Shown: positions 16,284 through 24,217 of the stretch, piece by piece | Position numbering within the stretch: position 1 is the first letter of the stretch | Layout of the letters: the number at the start of each line of letters is the position of its first letter | NCBI GenBank assembly: GCA_028689655.1 | Contig: JAQVCT010000018.1 | Span: forward strand, 1 to 49,250 | Direction: 5' to 3' | DNA length: 49,250 bases | Source: Lachnospiraceae bacterium | Lineage (GTDB): Bacteria > Bacillota > Clostridia > Lachnospirales > Lachnospiraceae | Position numbers and translations under genes: made by a program | The notes under the pieces: model-generated | Told to the model about the DNA's origin: nothing | Seen by the model: only the letters and a program-made list of their open reading frames with translations | Database searches by the model: none

Positions 16284-16799
16284 TTATAGATATTCTACTA
16301 TTTCGCTGATTCCTTTACTCTGTTCATGCCATGCGGCTGGCTTTGCTTCTTCTGCTGCATAACCAATTGGAAGCATAAGAACAGGTGTAATATTCTCAGG
16401 GAATTCAAATGCTTCTGCTACCTGTGATGGTGAGAAAAAATTCACCCAGCATGAGCCAATTCCCAGTTCCCACGCTTCAAGCATCATGTGTGTTGCCACA
16501 ATACTTGTGTCTTGTTCACCGCTATGCACACCTTTTTCATTGGGATTCTTCCAATCTTTGCTCTTATCATATGCAATTATCAACACAGTTGATGCATCAT
16601 AATGGCATTTTGTAAGAGCGCGTAGTTTTTCCAATCCTTCTTCTGATTGAATTACATATACTTTCTGTGGCTGATAATTTCCCGCAGTTGGAGCAATCTG
16701 CCCTGCTTCTAAAATCTTTGCTAATTTGTCTTTCTCAATCGCTTTTTCAGAAAAATTCCTGATTGAATATCTATCTTTTGCCAATTCCATAAAATTCAT
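16284..16799 (-). CDS. Nitroreductase-family protein
   Basis: A 171-residue protein. FMELAKDRYSIRNFSEKAI is the FMN-binding N-terminus, AGQIAPTAGNYQPQKVYVI is the second conserved block, and LGIGSCWVNFF plus LPIGYAAEEAKP complete the nitroreductase pattern. Such enzymes use FMN and NAD(P)H to reduce nitro groups, quinones or related compounds, usually as dimers. AAAAGGAG precedes the start on the minus strand. It is divergent from an HxlR regulator at 16930, a frequent pairing in Firmicutes, so it is probably induced by electrophilic or redox stress. Confidence 0.88.
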   Translation of the reverse strand: MNFMELAKDRYSIRNFSEKAIEKDKLAKILEAGQIAPTAGNYQPQKVYVIQSEEGLEKLRALTKCHYDASTVLIIAYDKSKDWKNPNEKGVHSGEQDTSIVATHMMLEAWELGIGSCWVNFFSPSQVAEAFEFPENITPVLMLPIGYAAEEAKPAAWHEQSKGISEIVEYL

Positions 16800-16890
16800 T
16801 TTTTTGTCTCCTTTTCATTATCTTGAAAACATTTCGATACAATGTTATCATATTCATATTATTTTTTGAAGTACGCAGTTTTTTCGTATA

Positions 16891-16910
16891 TAGTATCAAT
16901 TATAATACTA
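16891..16910. promoter_or_regulatory. Candidate HxlR operator
   Basis: TAGTAT (16891-16896) and ATACTA (16905-16910) are exact inverse complements eight bases apart. The second arm overlaps a TATAAT at 16901-16906, a likely -10 box of hxlR. A palindrome at this place in the nitroreductase/HxlR spacer is a good candidate for the regulator's binding site. Confidence 0.5.
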
Positions 16911-16929
16911 TGATATGGAGGGATATATG

Positions 16930-17259
16930 ATGACAGAAGAAAAACAACTACAGTGTCCTATGAATTTACTAATGGATAGCATAGGTGGTAAATGGAAAAT
17001 CAGTCTATTATGGGCGTTAAAGGAAACCAAACGATTTAACGAATTACAGAAACAATTTGACGGAATCACACAGACAATGCTTACCAAACAACTTAGAGAG
17101 TTAGAACGAGATGGTTTTGTGCATCGTGAAGTATACAAGCAGGTTCCGCCTAAAGTTGAGTATTCCTTAACGGATATGGGCACTGATTTTCTCCCCATAC
17201 TTTATAGAATGAATGACTGGAGTTCGGAGCATTTCAAAGAACTGAAAAATAATGGGTAG
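16930..17259 (+). CDS. HxlR-family transcriptional regulator
   Basis: A 109-residue winged-helix protein. CPMNLLMDSIGGKWKISLLW carries the N-terminal Cys found in many HxlR/YodB proteins, which can act as a redox switch. RFNELQKQFDGITQTMLTKQ followed by LRELERDGFVHREVY completes the HxlR HTH. The start is ATG 16930, seven bases from GGAGGG; in-frame ATGs at 16915 and 16927 are less well placed. It is divergent from the nitroreductase gene, which it probably controls through the palindrome in the spacer. A strong terminator follows. Confidence 0.88.
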   Translation: MTEEKQLQCPMNLLMDSIGGKWKISLLWALKETKRFNELQKQFDGITQTMLTKQLRELERDGFVHREVYKQVPPKVEYSLTDMGTDFLPILYRMNDWSSEHFKELKNNG

Positions 17260-17304
17260 TATAAGTTGATACAAAAAGATTTCGATGACCGACATGAAAT
17301 AAAG

Positions 17305-17359
17305 AAAGACATTAGAGTGTGCTCATTTTCATATGAGGAACACGATAATGTCTTTTTTT
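17305..17359 (+). terminator. Strong long-stem terminator after hxlR
   Basis: AAAGACATTA pairs with TAATGTCTTT at the base, with GTGT/ACAC and CTCAT/ATGAG further up the stem, and a run of seven T follows. The long near-perfect stem could also work on the opposite strand. Confidence 0.8.
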
Positions 17360-17423
17360 GACGATTTTCAATCCCATTGACGCCACTGGCGTATTGATGC
17401 TCAATTGTGATAAGATGATACAT
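17352..17423 (-). pseudogene. 5' end of a cytidylate-kinase-like gene (truncated)
   Basis: On the minus strand a good AGGAAGAGGG site precedes an ATG encoding YHLITIEHQYASG. This resembles the N-terminus of the cytidylate kinase-like family (xxITIxREYGSGG), whose P-loop region follows. The similarity stops after about 20 residues at the terminator, so the body of the gene is gone. It is a short match and could be chance. The rest of the 17260-17593 gap holds nothing else clear. Confidence 0.35.
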
Positions 17424-17593
17424 ATTGCCCTCTTCCTCATCAATAAGAGGTATGAATTACATTCATAACGATATAATTACTTTTGGAATATTAAAGCAGC
17501 CTAAACCACAGAGGAAGCTAAAGTGCTTCTGATAGGTAATATTGCTGCATTATGAAAAGCTGTACGCGCAGAGAATCGCAGATAGGAGCATAC

Positions 17594-19399
17594 ATGAAAA
17601 ATATATTATATAGAGCCAGCCTGAGAAAGAGATTGGTTCTTGCATTTATTATAACCTCCATTATCCCCATTATTTTGCTGAACCTCTTTTCCTATTACAA
17701 TACCTCAGGAATCGTAAAAGACAATGTGAATGAGCAGACACATGCCAACTTACTTCAGCTAAAGAGCAGCTTGGATGTGTGGGTAGATTCCTATGAAGAT
17801 ATTTTATTTCAAATCTATATGAATGATGATATCGTTCATATGGTTGAGCAAATCAATGAAGGAACAGAAGACCTGACCATGGTAAGGGGACAACTAAGAA
17901 GAATATTAAGAGGAATGTTTTATACGAAAGAGCATATTAAATCAATTACAGTCATAACAGAAAGCGGAGAGGTTGTTTTCTATGACCTACTGACAGGCTC
18001 CATTACCAAAAATACATGGCTTGATGAATTATCAACGTCTAAAGAGGAATTATATGGAAAATTGTCAGAAGATAATAATACCCACATGATATCCACCCAG
18101 GAAGCCGGGGTATTTAATGCAAAGACATATTATTTATTTCATCTGGGTCACAGAATAATAGATTATAAGGATGTAAACAAACAATTGGGGGTTGTAATTG
18201 TAAGTATAGATGAAGAAATGTTAAAAGAAATATGCAACAACGAAGAAGGCGGGAATACCCTGAACTTTATTGTTGATAAAAATGGGTATTTGGTTTCTTA
18301 CCCCAAAGATTCCATGCTTGGGAAAAAGATTATTACATGGTCTGAGGATAAGAAAATAAGAGAGGAAGAATATCTCTCGTTCATTCGTGAAGAAAATTAT
18401 TTTTCGGGAGAATATGTGACCGTTGAGTCCTCTTATGATGAAGCCTTTGGCTGTGATATTGTAAATGTATCCAATCAGAATACGGTCATTGACAGATTAA
18501 TGACTCAGCAGAAAATAATGTTAATAGTAATGTCATTATCTCTGATAACCCTGGTTTTTCTCATTATTATATTAATCAGAAGCCTGACGGATTCATTACA
18601 GAATCTGGCAGGCATTATGAAAAGAGCCGGAAAGGGAGAGATGTCAGCACGTGTTACCATAACTGACAGGATGCCACAGGAAGTGGAAACCATAGCAATC
18701 CAGTTTAATAAAATGCTTGGGAGAGTGGAAGACTCTATGGAAAAGGAAAAGGAAGCCGGGATACGCCAGAAGAATGCAGAAATCGCAGCCCTTGAAGCAC
18801 AGATTAATCCCCACTTTCTCTATAATACATTAGACACGATCAATTGGATGGCCATTGATCGGGATGAATATGAGATCAGCAATTCCATTACGGCACTGGC
18901 GTCCATCTTGCGATATGGCATTGACAAGAGCAATGAGATCGTGACCATCAGACAGGAATGCGATTGGCTGAAACAATATTTATTTTTACAACAGACAAGA
19001 TTAAAGAATACATTTGAGTGTGAGATACATGTTGCACCGGAAGTACTGGAATGGCATATTCATAAGCTCCTGTTACAACCATTTGTAGAGAATGCAATAT
19101 TGCATGGATTTGAAGGGAAAGAGGGAACACACAGATTAGAAATAACAATTTTTCCCGATCATGATATATTGGACATTACCATCTGGGATAATGGAAAAGG
19201 CATTCCAAAGGAAATGCTGGATCATATGAACCAGGGAATATTTGTGCAGAATAAAGAGAAAAGGCACATCGGAATGGAAAATGCTATCAATAGAATACAC
19301 ATATATTATGCTTCAGTAGCCAGCGTAGTGATTGACAGTGAAGAAAGCAAATTTACGAAGATAAGCATCAGAATACCACGCAAGGCGTCTGAACTTTAA
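17594..19399 (+). CDS. YesM-type sensor histidine kinase
   Basis: A 601-residue protein; the start is ATG 17594, behind TAGGAG at 17583. A transmembrane segment near 13-35 (VLAFIITSIIPIILLNLFSY) and another near 310-335 (IMLIVMSLSLITLVFLIIIL) flank an extracellular dCache-like sensor. A HAMP segment follows, then the His_kinase box QINPHFLYNTLDTINWM with His407, and the ATPase box DNGKGIPKEM. This is the family that signals to AraC-type YesN regulators, and such a gene follows 18 bases later. It probably senses a sugar, directly or through the binding protein encoded at 21056. Confidence 0.92.
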   Translation: MKNILYRASLRKRLVLAFIITSIIPIILLNLFSYYNTSGIVKDNVNEQTHANLLQLKSSLDVWVDSYEDILFQIYMNDDIVHMVEQINEGTEDLTMVRGQLRRILRGMFYTKEHIKSITVITESGEVVFYDLLTGSITKNTWLDELSTSKEELYGKLSEDNNTHMISTQEAGVFNAKTYYLFHLGHRIIDYKDVNKQLGVVIVSIDEEMLKEICNNEEGGNTLNFIVDKNGYLVSYPKDSMLGKKIITWSEDKKIREEEYLSFIREENYFSGEYVTVESSYDEAFGCDIVNVSNQNTVIDRLMTQQKIMLIVMSLSLITLVFLIIILIRSLTDSLQNLAGIMKRAGKGEMSARVTITDRMPQEVETIAIQFNKMLGRVEDSMEKEKEAGIRQKNAEIAALEAQINPHFLYNTLDTINWMAIDRDEYEISNSITALASILRYGIDKSNEIVTIRQECDWLKQYLFLQQTRLKNTFECEIHVAPEVLEWHIHKLLLQPFVENAILHGFEGKEGTHRLEITIFPDHDILDITIWDNGKGIPKEMLDHMNQGIFVQNKEKRHIGMENAINRIHIYYASVASVVIDSEESKFTKISIRIPRKASEL

Positions 19400-19417
19400 G
19401 AAGGGAATAGGAATAAT

Positions 19418-20950
19418 ATGAGATTTGTAATCGTAGAGGATGAAATACGTATTCGTGAGGGCATAATAAAGCTGTTAAATAAAATGAATCAGGAATATGA
19501 AGTGGTGGGTGAGGCAGAAAACGGAGAAGAAGGACTTGGAATGATTCGGGATGCAAAGCCTGATATCATTATTACAGATATCAAAATGCCTGTATTAGAT
19601 GGTCTGGAAATGCTGAAAAAACTCCATGAGGATGGATATAAATGTAAAGCAATTGTATTAAGCGCATATTCAGAATTTGAATACGCCAGACAAGCCATGC
19701 AATTGGGTGTTACAGAATATTTGCTGAAACCCATCGCACTCAATGAGTTTGCACAGGCACTGGAACATATTCAAAAACAGCTGGACAGGGAGCATATTCA
19801 GAAACCGGAGCAAATAGGAACCCTGGAGCAGATCTTAGAAGGAATCATAAATGGAAGTATCATTCTAAATGAGGAAATAAGCACTTTTTTAAAAAATAAA
19901 TATCAAATACCAAAGGATTTGCAGGTAGTGCTTACCTGTTTCTATCTGGGAGCGGAATATGCGCCCATGATAGAAACCATCAAAAGGAAGATTGAAGCAA
20001 TGCTCAAACAAAAACCGGAAATATCTTATTGTATCATAGGTGAAGCCCATGATAGATCTCTTCTGATGATTCTATATGGATATGAAGATGTGACACTATT
20101 GGAACGCTGGATGCAATATCAACTGTTAAATGAGAAAAGTAAGAAGATACATGTAGGAATAGGGTGGACACAAGTGAGCAGTCTGCAAGAATTAAAAGAT
20201 CAATATGAATCACTGTACCAATATATGGATTGGAATATCGCGTTAGGTGATGAAGTGATAATATCCTACCCTAAGATTACAAAGATACAGACAGCTCCCT
20301 GCATATATCCGGTTAAGATTGAAAATCAGATAAAGGTGGATATATGCGGCAATGACTATGCAGGTATTGTAAAAAGAATGGAAGAATTTCATGAATATTT
20401 TGAACTTGGAAAAGTCTATGCACCCAAGGAAATGAAGGAGTGTTACGTTCGTTTCCTGTGGGCGGTGATTAACATTGCTACGGAGGTGGGCTATATCAAT
20501 GAGCAAAAGTTAGAGCAGCAAAAGATATTGGAACTGATCATGGGGGCGAAGACCAGGAGTGAATTGAGACAAGTGGCGGAGATGATACTGAAGCTGCGGA
20601 TAGAGGATCAGGAGGAAGAAAAGGAGATCACCCATCTGACAGTAAAGCGCGCCGTTAATCTGATACAGGAATTTTATTCATCAGGAATTACCTTAGATGA
20701 GATTGCTGAGAAGTTAAATATTACCCCTGAGTATTTAGGCACTAAATTTCACCAGGAATTAGGAATTAATTTCAGCACTTATATTAAAAATTATAGGATG
20801 ATTAAGGCGAAAGAACTATTAATAGGAACACAATTAAAGCTGTATGAGATTGCTGAAAAGGTTGGTTATACAGATTCAAAGTATTTTAGCAAGGTATTTA
20901 AGGATAATTTTGGACAGCTTCCGGCAGAATATAGAAAAACCCATAAATGA
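19418..20950 (+). CDS. YesN-type response regulator with AraC DNA-binding domain
   Basis: A 510-residue protein. The receiver domain occupies 1-120, with the acidic pocket VEDE and phospho-acceptor Asp54 in IIITDIKMP. A long middle region without clear motif follows, then two AraC-type helix-turn-helix motifs in the last 100 residues (ITLDEIAEKLNITPEYLGTK and LYEIAEKVGYTDSKYFSKVF). Phosphorylation by the preceding kinase should switch on nearby promoters, most probably that of the sugar transporter operon at 21056. It lies 18 bases after the kinase gene, in one operon. Confidence 0.92.
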   Translation: MRFVIVEDEIRIREGIIKLLNKMNQEYEVVGEAENGEEGLGMIRDAKPDIIITDIKMPVLDGLEMLKKLHEDGYKCKAIVLSAYSEFEYARQAMQLGVTEYLLKPIALNEFAQALEHIQKQLDREHIQKPEQIGTLEQILEGIINGSIILNEEISTFLKNKYQIPKDLQVVLTCFYLGAEYAPMIETIKRKIEAMLKQKPEISYCIIGEAHDRSLLMILYGYEDVTLLERWMQYQLLNEKSKKIHVGIGWTQVSSLQELKDQYESLYQYMDWNIALGDEVIISYPKITKIQTAPCIYPVKIENQIKVDICGNDYAGIVKRMEEFHEYFELGKVYAPKEMKECYVRFLWAVINIATEVGYINEQKLEQQKILELIMGAKTRSELRQVAEMILKLRIEDQEEEKEITHLTVKRAVNLIQEFYSSGITLDEIAEKLNITPEYLGTKFHQELGINFSTYIKNYRMIKAKELLIGTQLKLYEIAEKVGYTDSKYFSKVFKDNFGQLPAEYRKTHK

Positions 20951-21055
20951 GTTTAGATTATTCCCCCTTTTAAAGTTTTGTCACGTTATAAAAATTCTTA
21001 AATTGTATTATCATAAGTACATCAAATAGATAATTCTTAAAGGAGGAAGGCAGTT

Positions 21056-22318
21056 ATGAAACTGAAAAAAGTAGCAGCATTATCTTTGGCAACAGTAATG
21101 GTTGCAGGAATGTTAGCGGGATGTGGGAATTCCCCGGCAGCAGAAGAGAGTACAGGGGCAGCGGAGCAGACAGGCGCAGAAGGTGAAGAAACAGCCAGCG
21201 CAGAAGGTGACGTTACCATATGGTATTACTGGGAAAATGAAGGACATCAAAAAGCATTGGATGAACTGATCAAAGGCTATAATGACTCTCAGGATGAGGT
21301 TGCAGTGCAGGCAAAATATGTACCATTTGCAGATTTTAAAAAGCAACTTTCCATTGGAGCATCAGCAGATGAACTTCCGGACCTGGTTATTCTGGATAAT
21401 CCAGACCATGCATCCTATGCATCTATGGGAATCTTTGCAGATATAACAGGTAAATTTGATGTAAGCAGTTATTATGATGGCCCGGTTGCATCCTGTACGC
21501 TGGACGAAAAGTTATACGGTGTACCATTTGGAAGTAACTGTCTTGGATTATACTACAATGAAGATATGTTAAATGAAGCAGGCTGTACAGTTCCTACGAC
21601 CTGGGATGAATTAAAGGAAACAGCTGAAAAATTATCAACAGACAGTGTAAGTGGTCTTGCATTCTGCAGTCTGCAAAATGAAGAAGGCACCTTTAATTTT
21701 ATGCCATGGGTATGGTCTACAGGTGCTACTTCATATGAGATGAATACAGAAAACGGTGTAAAAGCCCTTACATTTGTGAAGGATTTGGTGGATTCAGGAG
21801 CCATGAGCAAGGAATGCATTAACTGGACACAGGGAGATGTTATGAATCAATTTATCTCTGGGAATGCAGCAATGATGATTAATGGTCCATGGCAAATAGC
21901 AACCATGCGTGAGGAAGCACCAGACTTGAAATGGAATGTAGCCTTGATTCCCAAGGATGCACAGAATGCTTCTGCATTAGGCGGTGAGAACTATGCAGTG
22001 ATTGCAGGCGGAAACGAAGAAGGAGCATTAAAGTTCTTAGAATATGCAACAAGTGATGAGCAGGTGAACTTTATGATGAACACAATGGGATATATCTCTG
22101 CGGATAAGAGTATTGCTGAAACACAGTTTGCAGATGATCCTATCATGAAAGTATTTGTTGAGGAAATGCAATATGCACAGGCACGTGGTCCACTTCCAGA
22201 ATGGCCGGATGTATCAGATGCCATATCTCTGGCATTTAATGAGGTAATGACTGGCTCTGCAACGCCAGAAGAAGCCGCAGCTACGGCACAGAGTACAATT
22301 GATGAGATCGTGCAATAG
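21056..22318 (+). CDS. Sugar ABC transporter substrate-binding lipoprotein
   Basis: A 420-residue family 1 extracellular solute-binding protein. The signal peptide ends in the lipobox LAGC with Cys23, followed by an Ala/Glu/Gly linker and the mature start VTIWYYWENEGHQKALDELI. PDLVILDNPDH, VPFGSNCLGLYYNEDML and GGENYAVIAG are typical of carbohydrate-binding members. It binds the sugar outside the membrane for the two permeases that follow. No ATPase is encoded here, so a shared MsmX-type ATPase elsewhere is expected. AAAGGAGGAAGG gives a very strong ribosome site. Confidence 0.93.
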   Translation: MKLKKVAALSLATVMVAGMLAGCGNSPAAEESTGAAEQTGAEGEETASAEGDVTIWYYWENEGHQKALDELIKGYNDSQDEVAVQAKYVPFADFKKQLSIGASADELPDLVILDNPDHASYASMGIFADITGKFDVSSYYDGPVASCTLDEKLYGVPFGSNCLGLYYNEDMLNEAGCTVPTTWDELKETAEKLSTDSVSGLAFCSLQNEEGTFNFMPWVWSTGATSYEMNTENGVKALTFVKDLVDSGAMSKECINWTQGDVMNQFISGNAAMMINGPWQIATMREEAPDLKWNVALIPKDAQNASALGGENYAVIAGGNEEGALKFLEYATSDEQVNFMMNTMGYISADKSIAETQFADDPIMKVFVEEMQYAQARGPLPEWPDVSDAISLAFNEVMTGSATPEEAAATAQSTIDEIVQ

Positions 22319-22344
22319 AGAATATAGAGTTGTATTTATGAATG

Positions 22345-22378
22345 CGGGGTATGCGGAAGTTCCGTGTACCCCGATTTT
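22345..22378 (+). terminator. Hairpin between binding protein and permeases (partial terminator)
   Basis: CGGGGTA (22345-22351) pairs with TACCCCG (22367-22373) and is followed by ATTTT. The short T-run suggests a leaky terminator or mRNA-stabilising hairpin. Such a hairpin lets the binding protein be made in excess over the permeases. Confidence 0.5.
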
Positions 22379-22447
22379 AACAGAACAGGAAATTTTACCC
22401 TAAACAGCCGATAGCACGGCAATCAAATAAAACAGGAGGCGGTATCT

Positions 22448-23347
22448 TTGAAATCAGTAAAAAAGTTTTTTCAATATGATAATATAGGGCTTCTATTCGT
22501 ACTGCCGGCGTTTCTCTATATGCTGGTGTTTGTCGGATATCCTATTATTGATAATATTATTCTGAGCTTTCAGAATGTAACAGTGAAGAATCTGGTTTCC
22601 GGAAGCAGAGACTTTGTAGGACTCAAAAATTATTTTGATATTTTTAAAGATCAGGTATTTATAAAAGCATTATGGAATACATTGTTTTTTACAGTTAGTT
22701 GTTTAGTCATTCAATTTATAATTGGATTTGGATTGGCACTTTTCTTTTGTAAAAACTTTAAGTTTGCCAAGGCGGTTCGAGGTCTGCTCATGATGCCATG
22801 GATGATTCCCATCACTGTTACAGCACTTATTTTCAAGTTTATTTTTGGAACAGATGTAGGAATTTTAAATTATATCCTGCAATCCTTTGGCTTGATACAG
22901 CAGAATATAGAGTGGCTGACCACAGCAAATACGGCGATGTTTGCAATTATATGTGCGAATATATGGATTGGTATTCCTTTTAATATGATATTGATCTCCA
23001 CAGGATTGACAACCATACCCAAAGAACTGTATGAAAGTGCATCTATCGATGGCTCTGGAAAATTGAATACCTTTATAAAGATTACACTTCCATTGTTAAA
23101 GCCAACCATAGAATCCGTATTGATCCTGGGATTCATCTATACCTTTAAGGTATTTGATCTGGTCTATGTTATGACAAGCGGAGGACCTGTGAATTCCACC
23201 CATATGCTGTCCACCTATTCCTATAAATTATCCTTTGAGATGTTTAAATACAGTAAGGGATCAGCGGTGGCAAATGTACTTTTGGTAATATTACTCGTAA
23301 TTAGTATTTTATATCTCAGAACGACGACGAAGGAGGAAGATGCATAA
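22448..23347 (+). CDS. Sugar ABC transporter permease (MalF/UgpA type)
   Basis: A 299-residue membrane protein starting at TTG 22448, eight bases after AGGAGG. Six hydrophobic segments are visible, beginning IGLLFVLPAFLYMLVFVGYP, the usual start of this family. The EAA loop that contacts the ATPase reads ELYESASIDGSGKLNTFIKI. It forms the channel with the next gene's product and overlaps it by one base (TAATG). The cargo is probably the same saccharide handled by the GH31 enzyme. Confidence 0.92.
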   Translation: MKSVKKFFQYDNIGLLFVLPAFLYMLVFVGYPIIDNIILSFQNVTVKNLVSGSRDFVGLKNYFDIFKDQVFIKALWNTLFFTVSCLVIQFIIGFGLALFFCKNFKFAKAVRGLLMMPWMIPITVTALIFKFIFGTDVGILNYILQSFGLIQQNIEWLTTANTAMFAIICANIWIGIPFNMILISTGLTTIPKELYESASIDGSGKLNTFIKITLPLLKPTIESVLILGFIYTFKVFDLVYVMTSGGPVNSTHMLSTYSYKLSFEMFKYSKGSAVANVLLVILLVISILYLRTTTKEEDA

Positions 23348-24195
23348 TGGATGACGATAAGAAATTAACAGGAAAAACCAATATTATATTTTGTATCATA
23401 TCCATTCTTTTATTATGTTTGCTGCTATTTCCTCTTTTTTGGATTATTGTAACTTCATTAAAAACGGAGCAGGAGATATTTCAAATACCGCCTACACTGA
23501 TTCCTGATACACTGAATCTGAAATCATATGCAGCCCAGGTAAAATCAGGTGATTTTAATATGTTTTCCTCCTTTGCCAATAGTTTGGTAATTTCCTTTGG
23601 AGCAATGGCGGTGGCAGTGGTATTATCGGTGCCAGCATCCTACGGAATCGCAAAATATCGTTTCCAGGGAAGAAAACTTATGCTGTTGGGCTTCATGGTG
23701 ACACAGATGCTTCCAGTATCAGTGCTACTCACCCCAATGTTCATCATGTTTAAAAATATGCATGTTTACAACACACCACTTGCAGCAATTTTAGCAGATG
23801 CCACCATTGGAATCCCTTTTTCGGTATTGATATTGAAGAATTACTTTGCATCCATTCCAAGGGAACTGGAGGAAGCGGCTTATATAGATGGATGTAATCG
23901 ATTTACTGCCTTTGTAAGGGTGCTGATACCCATTGCAAAGCCAGGTGTTATGGTATGTGCGATTTTCTCCTTTTTGTATGCGTGGGGTGATTTGGCATAT
24001 GGTATGACATTTATTATTGATCAGCAGAAGAGACCAATTACAGCAGGTATTTTTAACTTTATGGGACAATATGGAACCAAGTGGAGTTATTTGACTGCAT
24101 TTGCTGTAGTAACAATTATTCCGGTAGCATTGATATTCATATTTATGCAAAAATATATTATCAGTGGAATGACCAGTGGAGCTGTAAAAGGCTAA
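23347..24195 (+). CDS. Sugar ABC transporter permease (MalG type)
   Basis: A 282-residue membrane protein with six hydrophobic segments. The front LCLLLFPLFWIIVTSLKTEQ is the standard MalG-family start, and the EAA loop is ELEEAAYIDGCNRFTAFVRV. It is the second half of the permease heterodimer. Its ATG overlaps the stop of the preceding gene (TAATG), indicating coupled translation. Confidence 0.92.
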   Translation: MDDDKKLTGKTNIIFCIISILLLCLLLFPLFWIIVTSLKTEQEIFQIPPTLIPDTLNLKSYAAQVKSGDFNMFSSFANSLVISFGAMAVAVVLSVPASYGIAKYRFQGRKLMLLGFMVTQMLPVSVLLTPMFIMFKNMHVYNTPLAAILADATIGIPFSVLILKNYFASIPRELEEAAYIDGCNRFTAFVRVLIPIAKPGVMVCAIFSFLYAWGDLAYGMTFIIDQQKRPITAGIFNFMGQYGTKWSYLTAFAVVTIIPVALIFIFMQKYIISGMTSGAVKG

Positions 24196-24217
24196 TAAGA
24201 AGATAAAGGAGTCAGCA

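Noticed and set aside
16066..16362. 98-codon plus-strand frame between the XRE gene and the nitroreductase gene
   Set aside because: Half of it is antisense to the nitroreductase gene; it has no ribosome site and no recognisable domain. The 224-bp gap is left without a gene.
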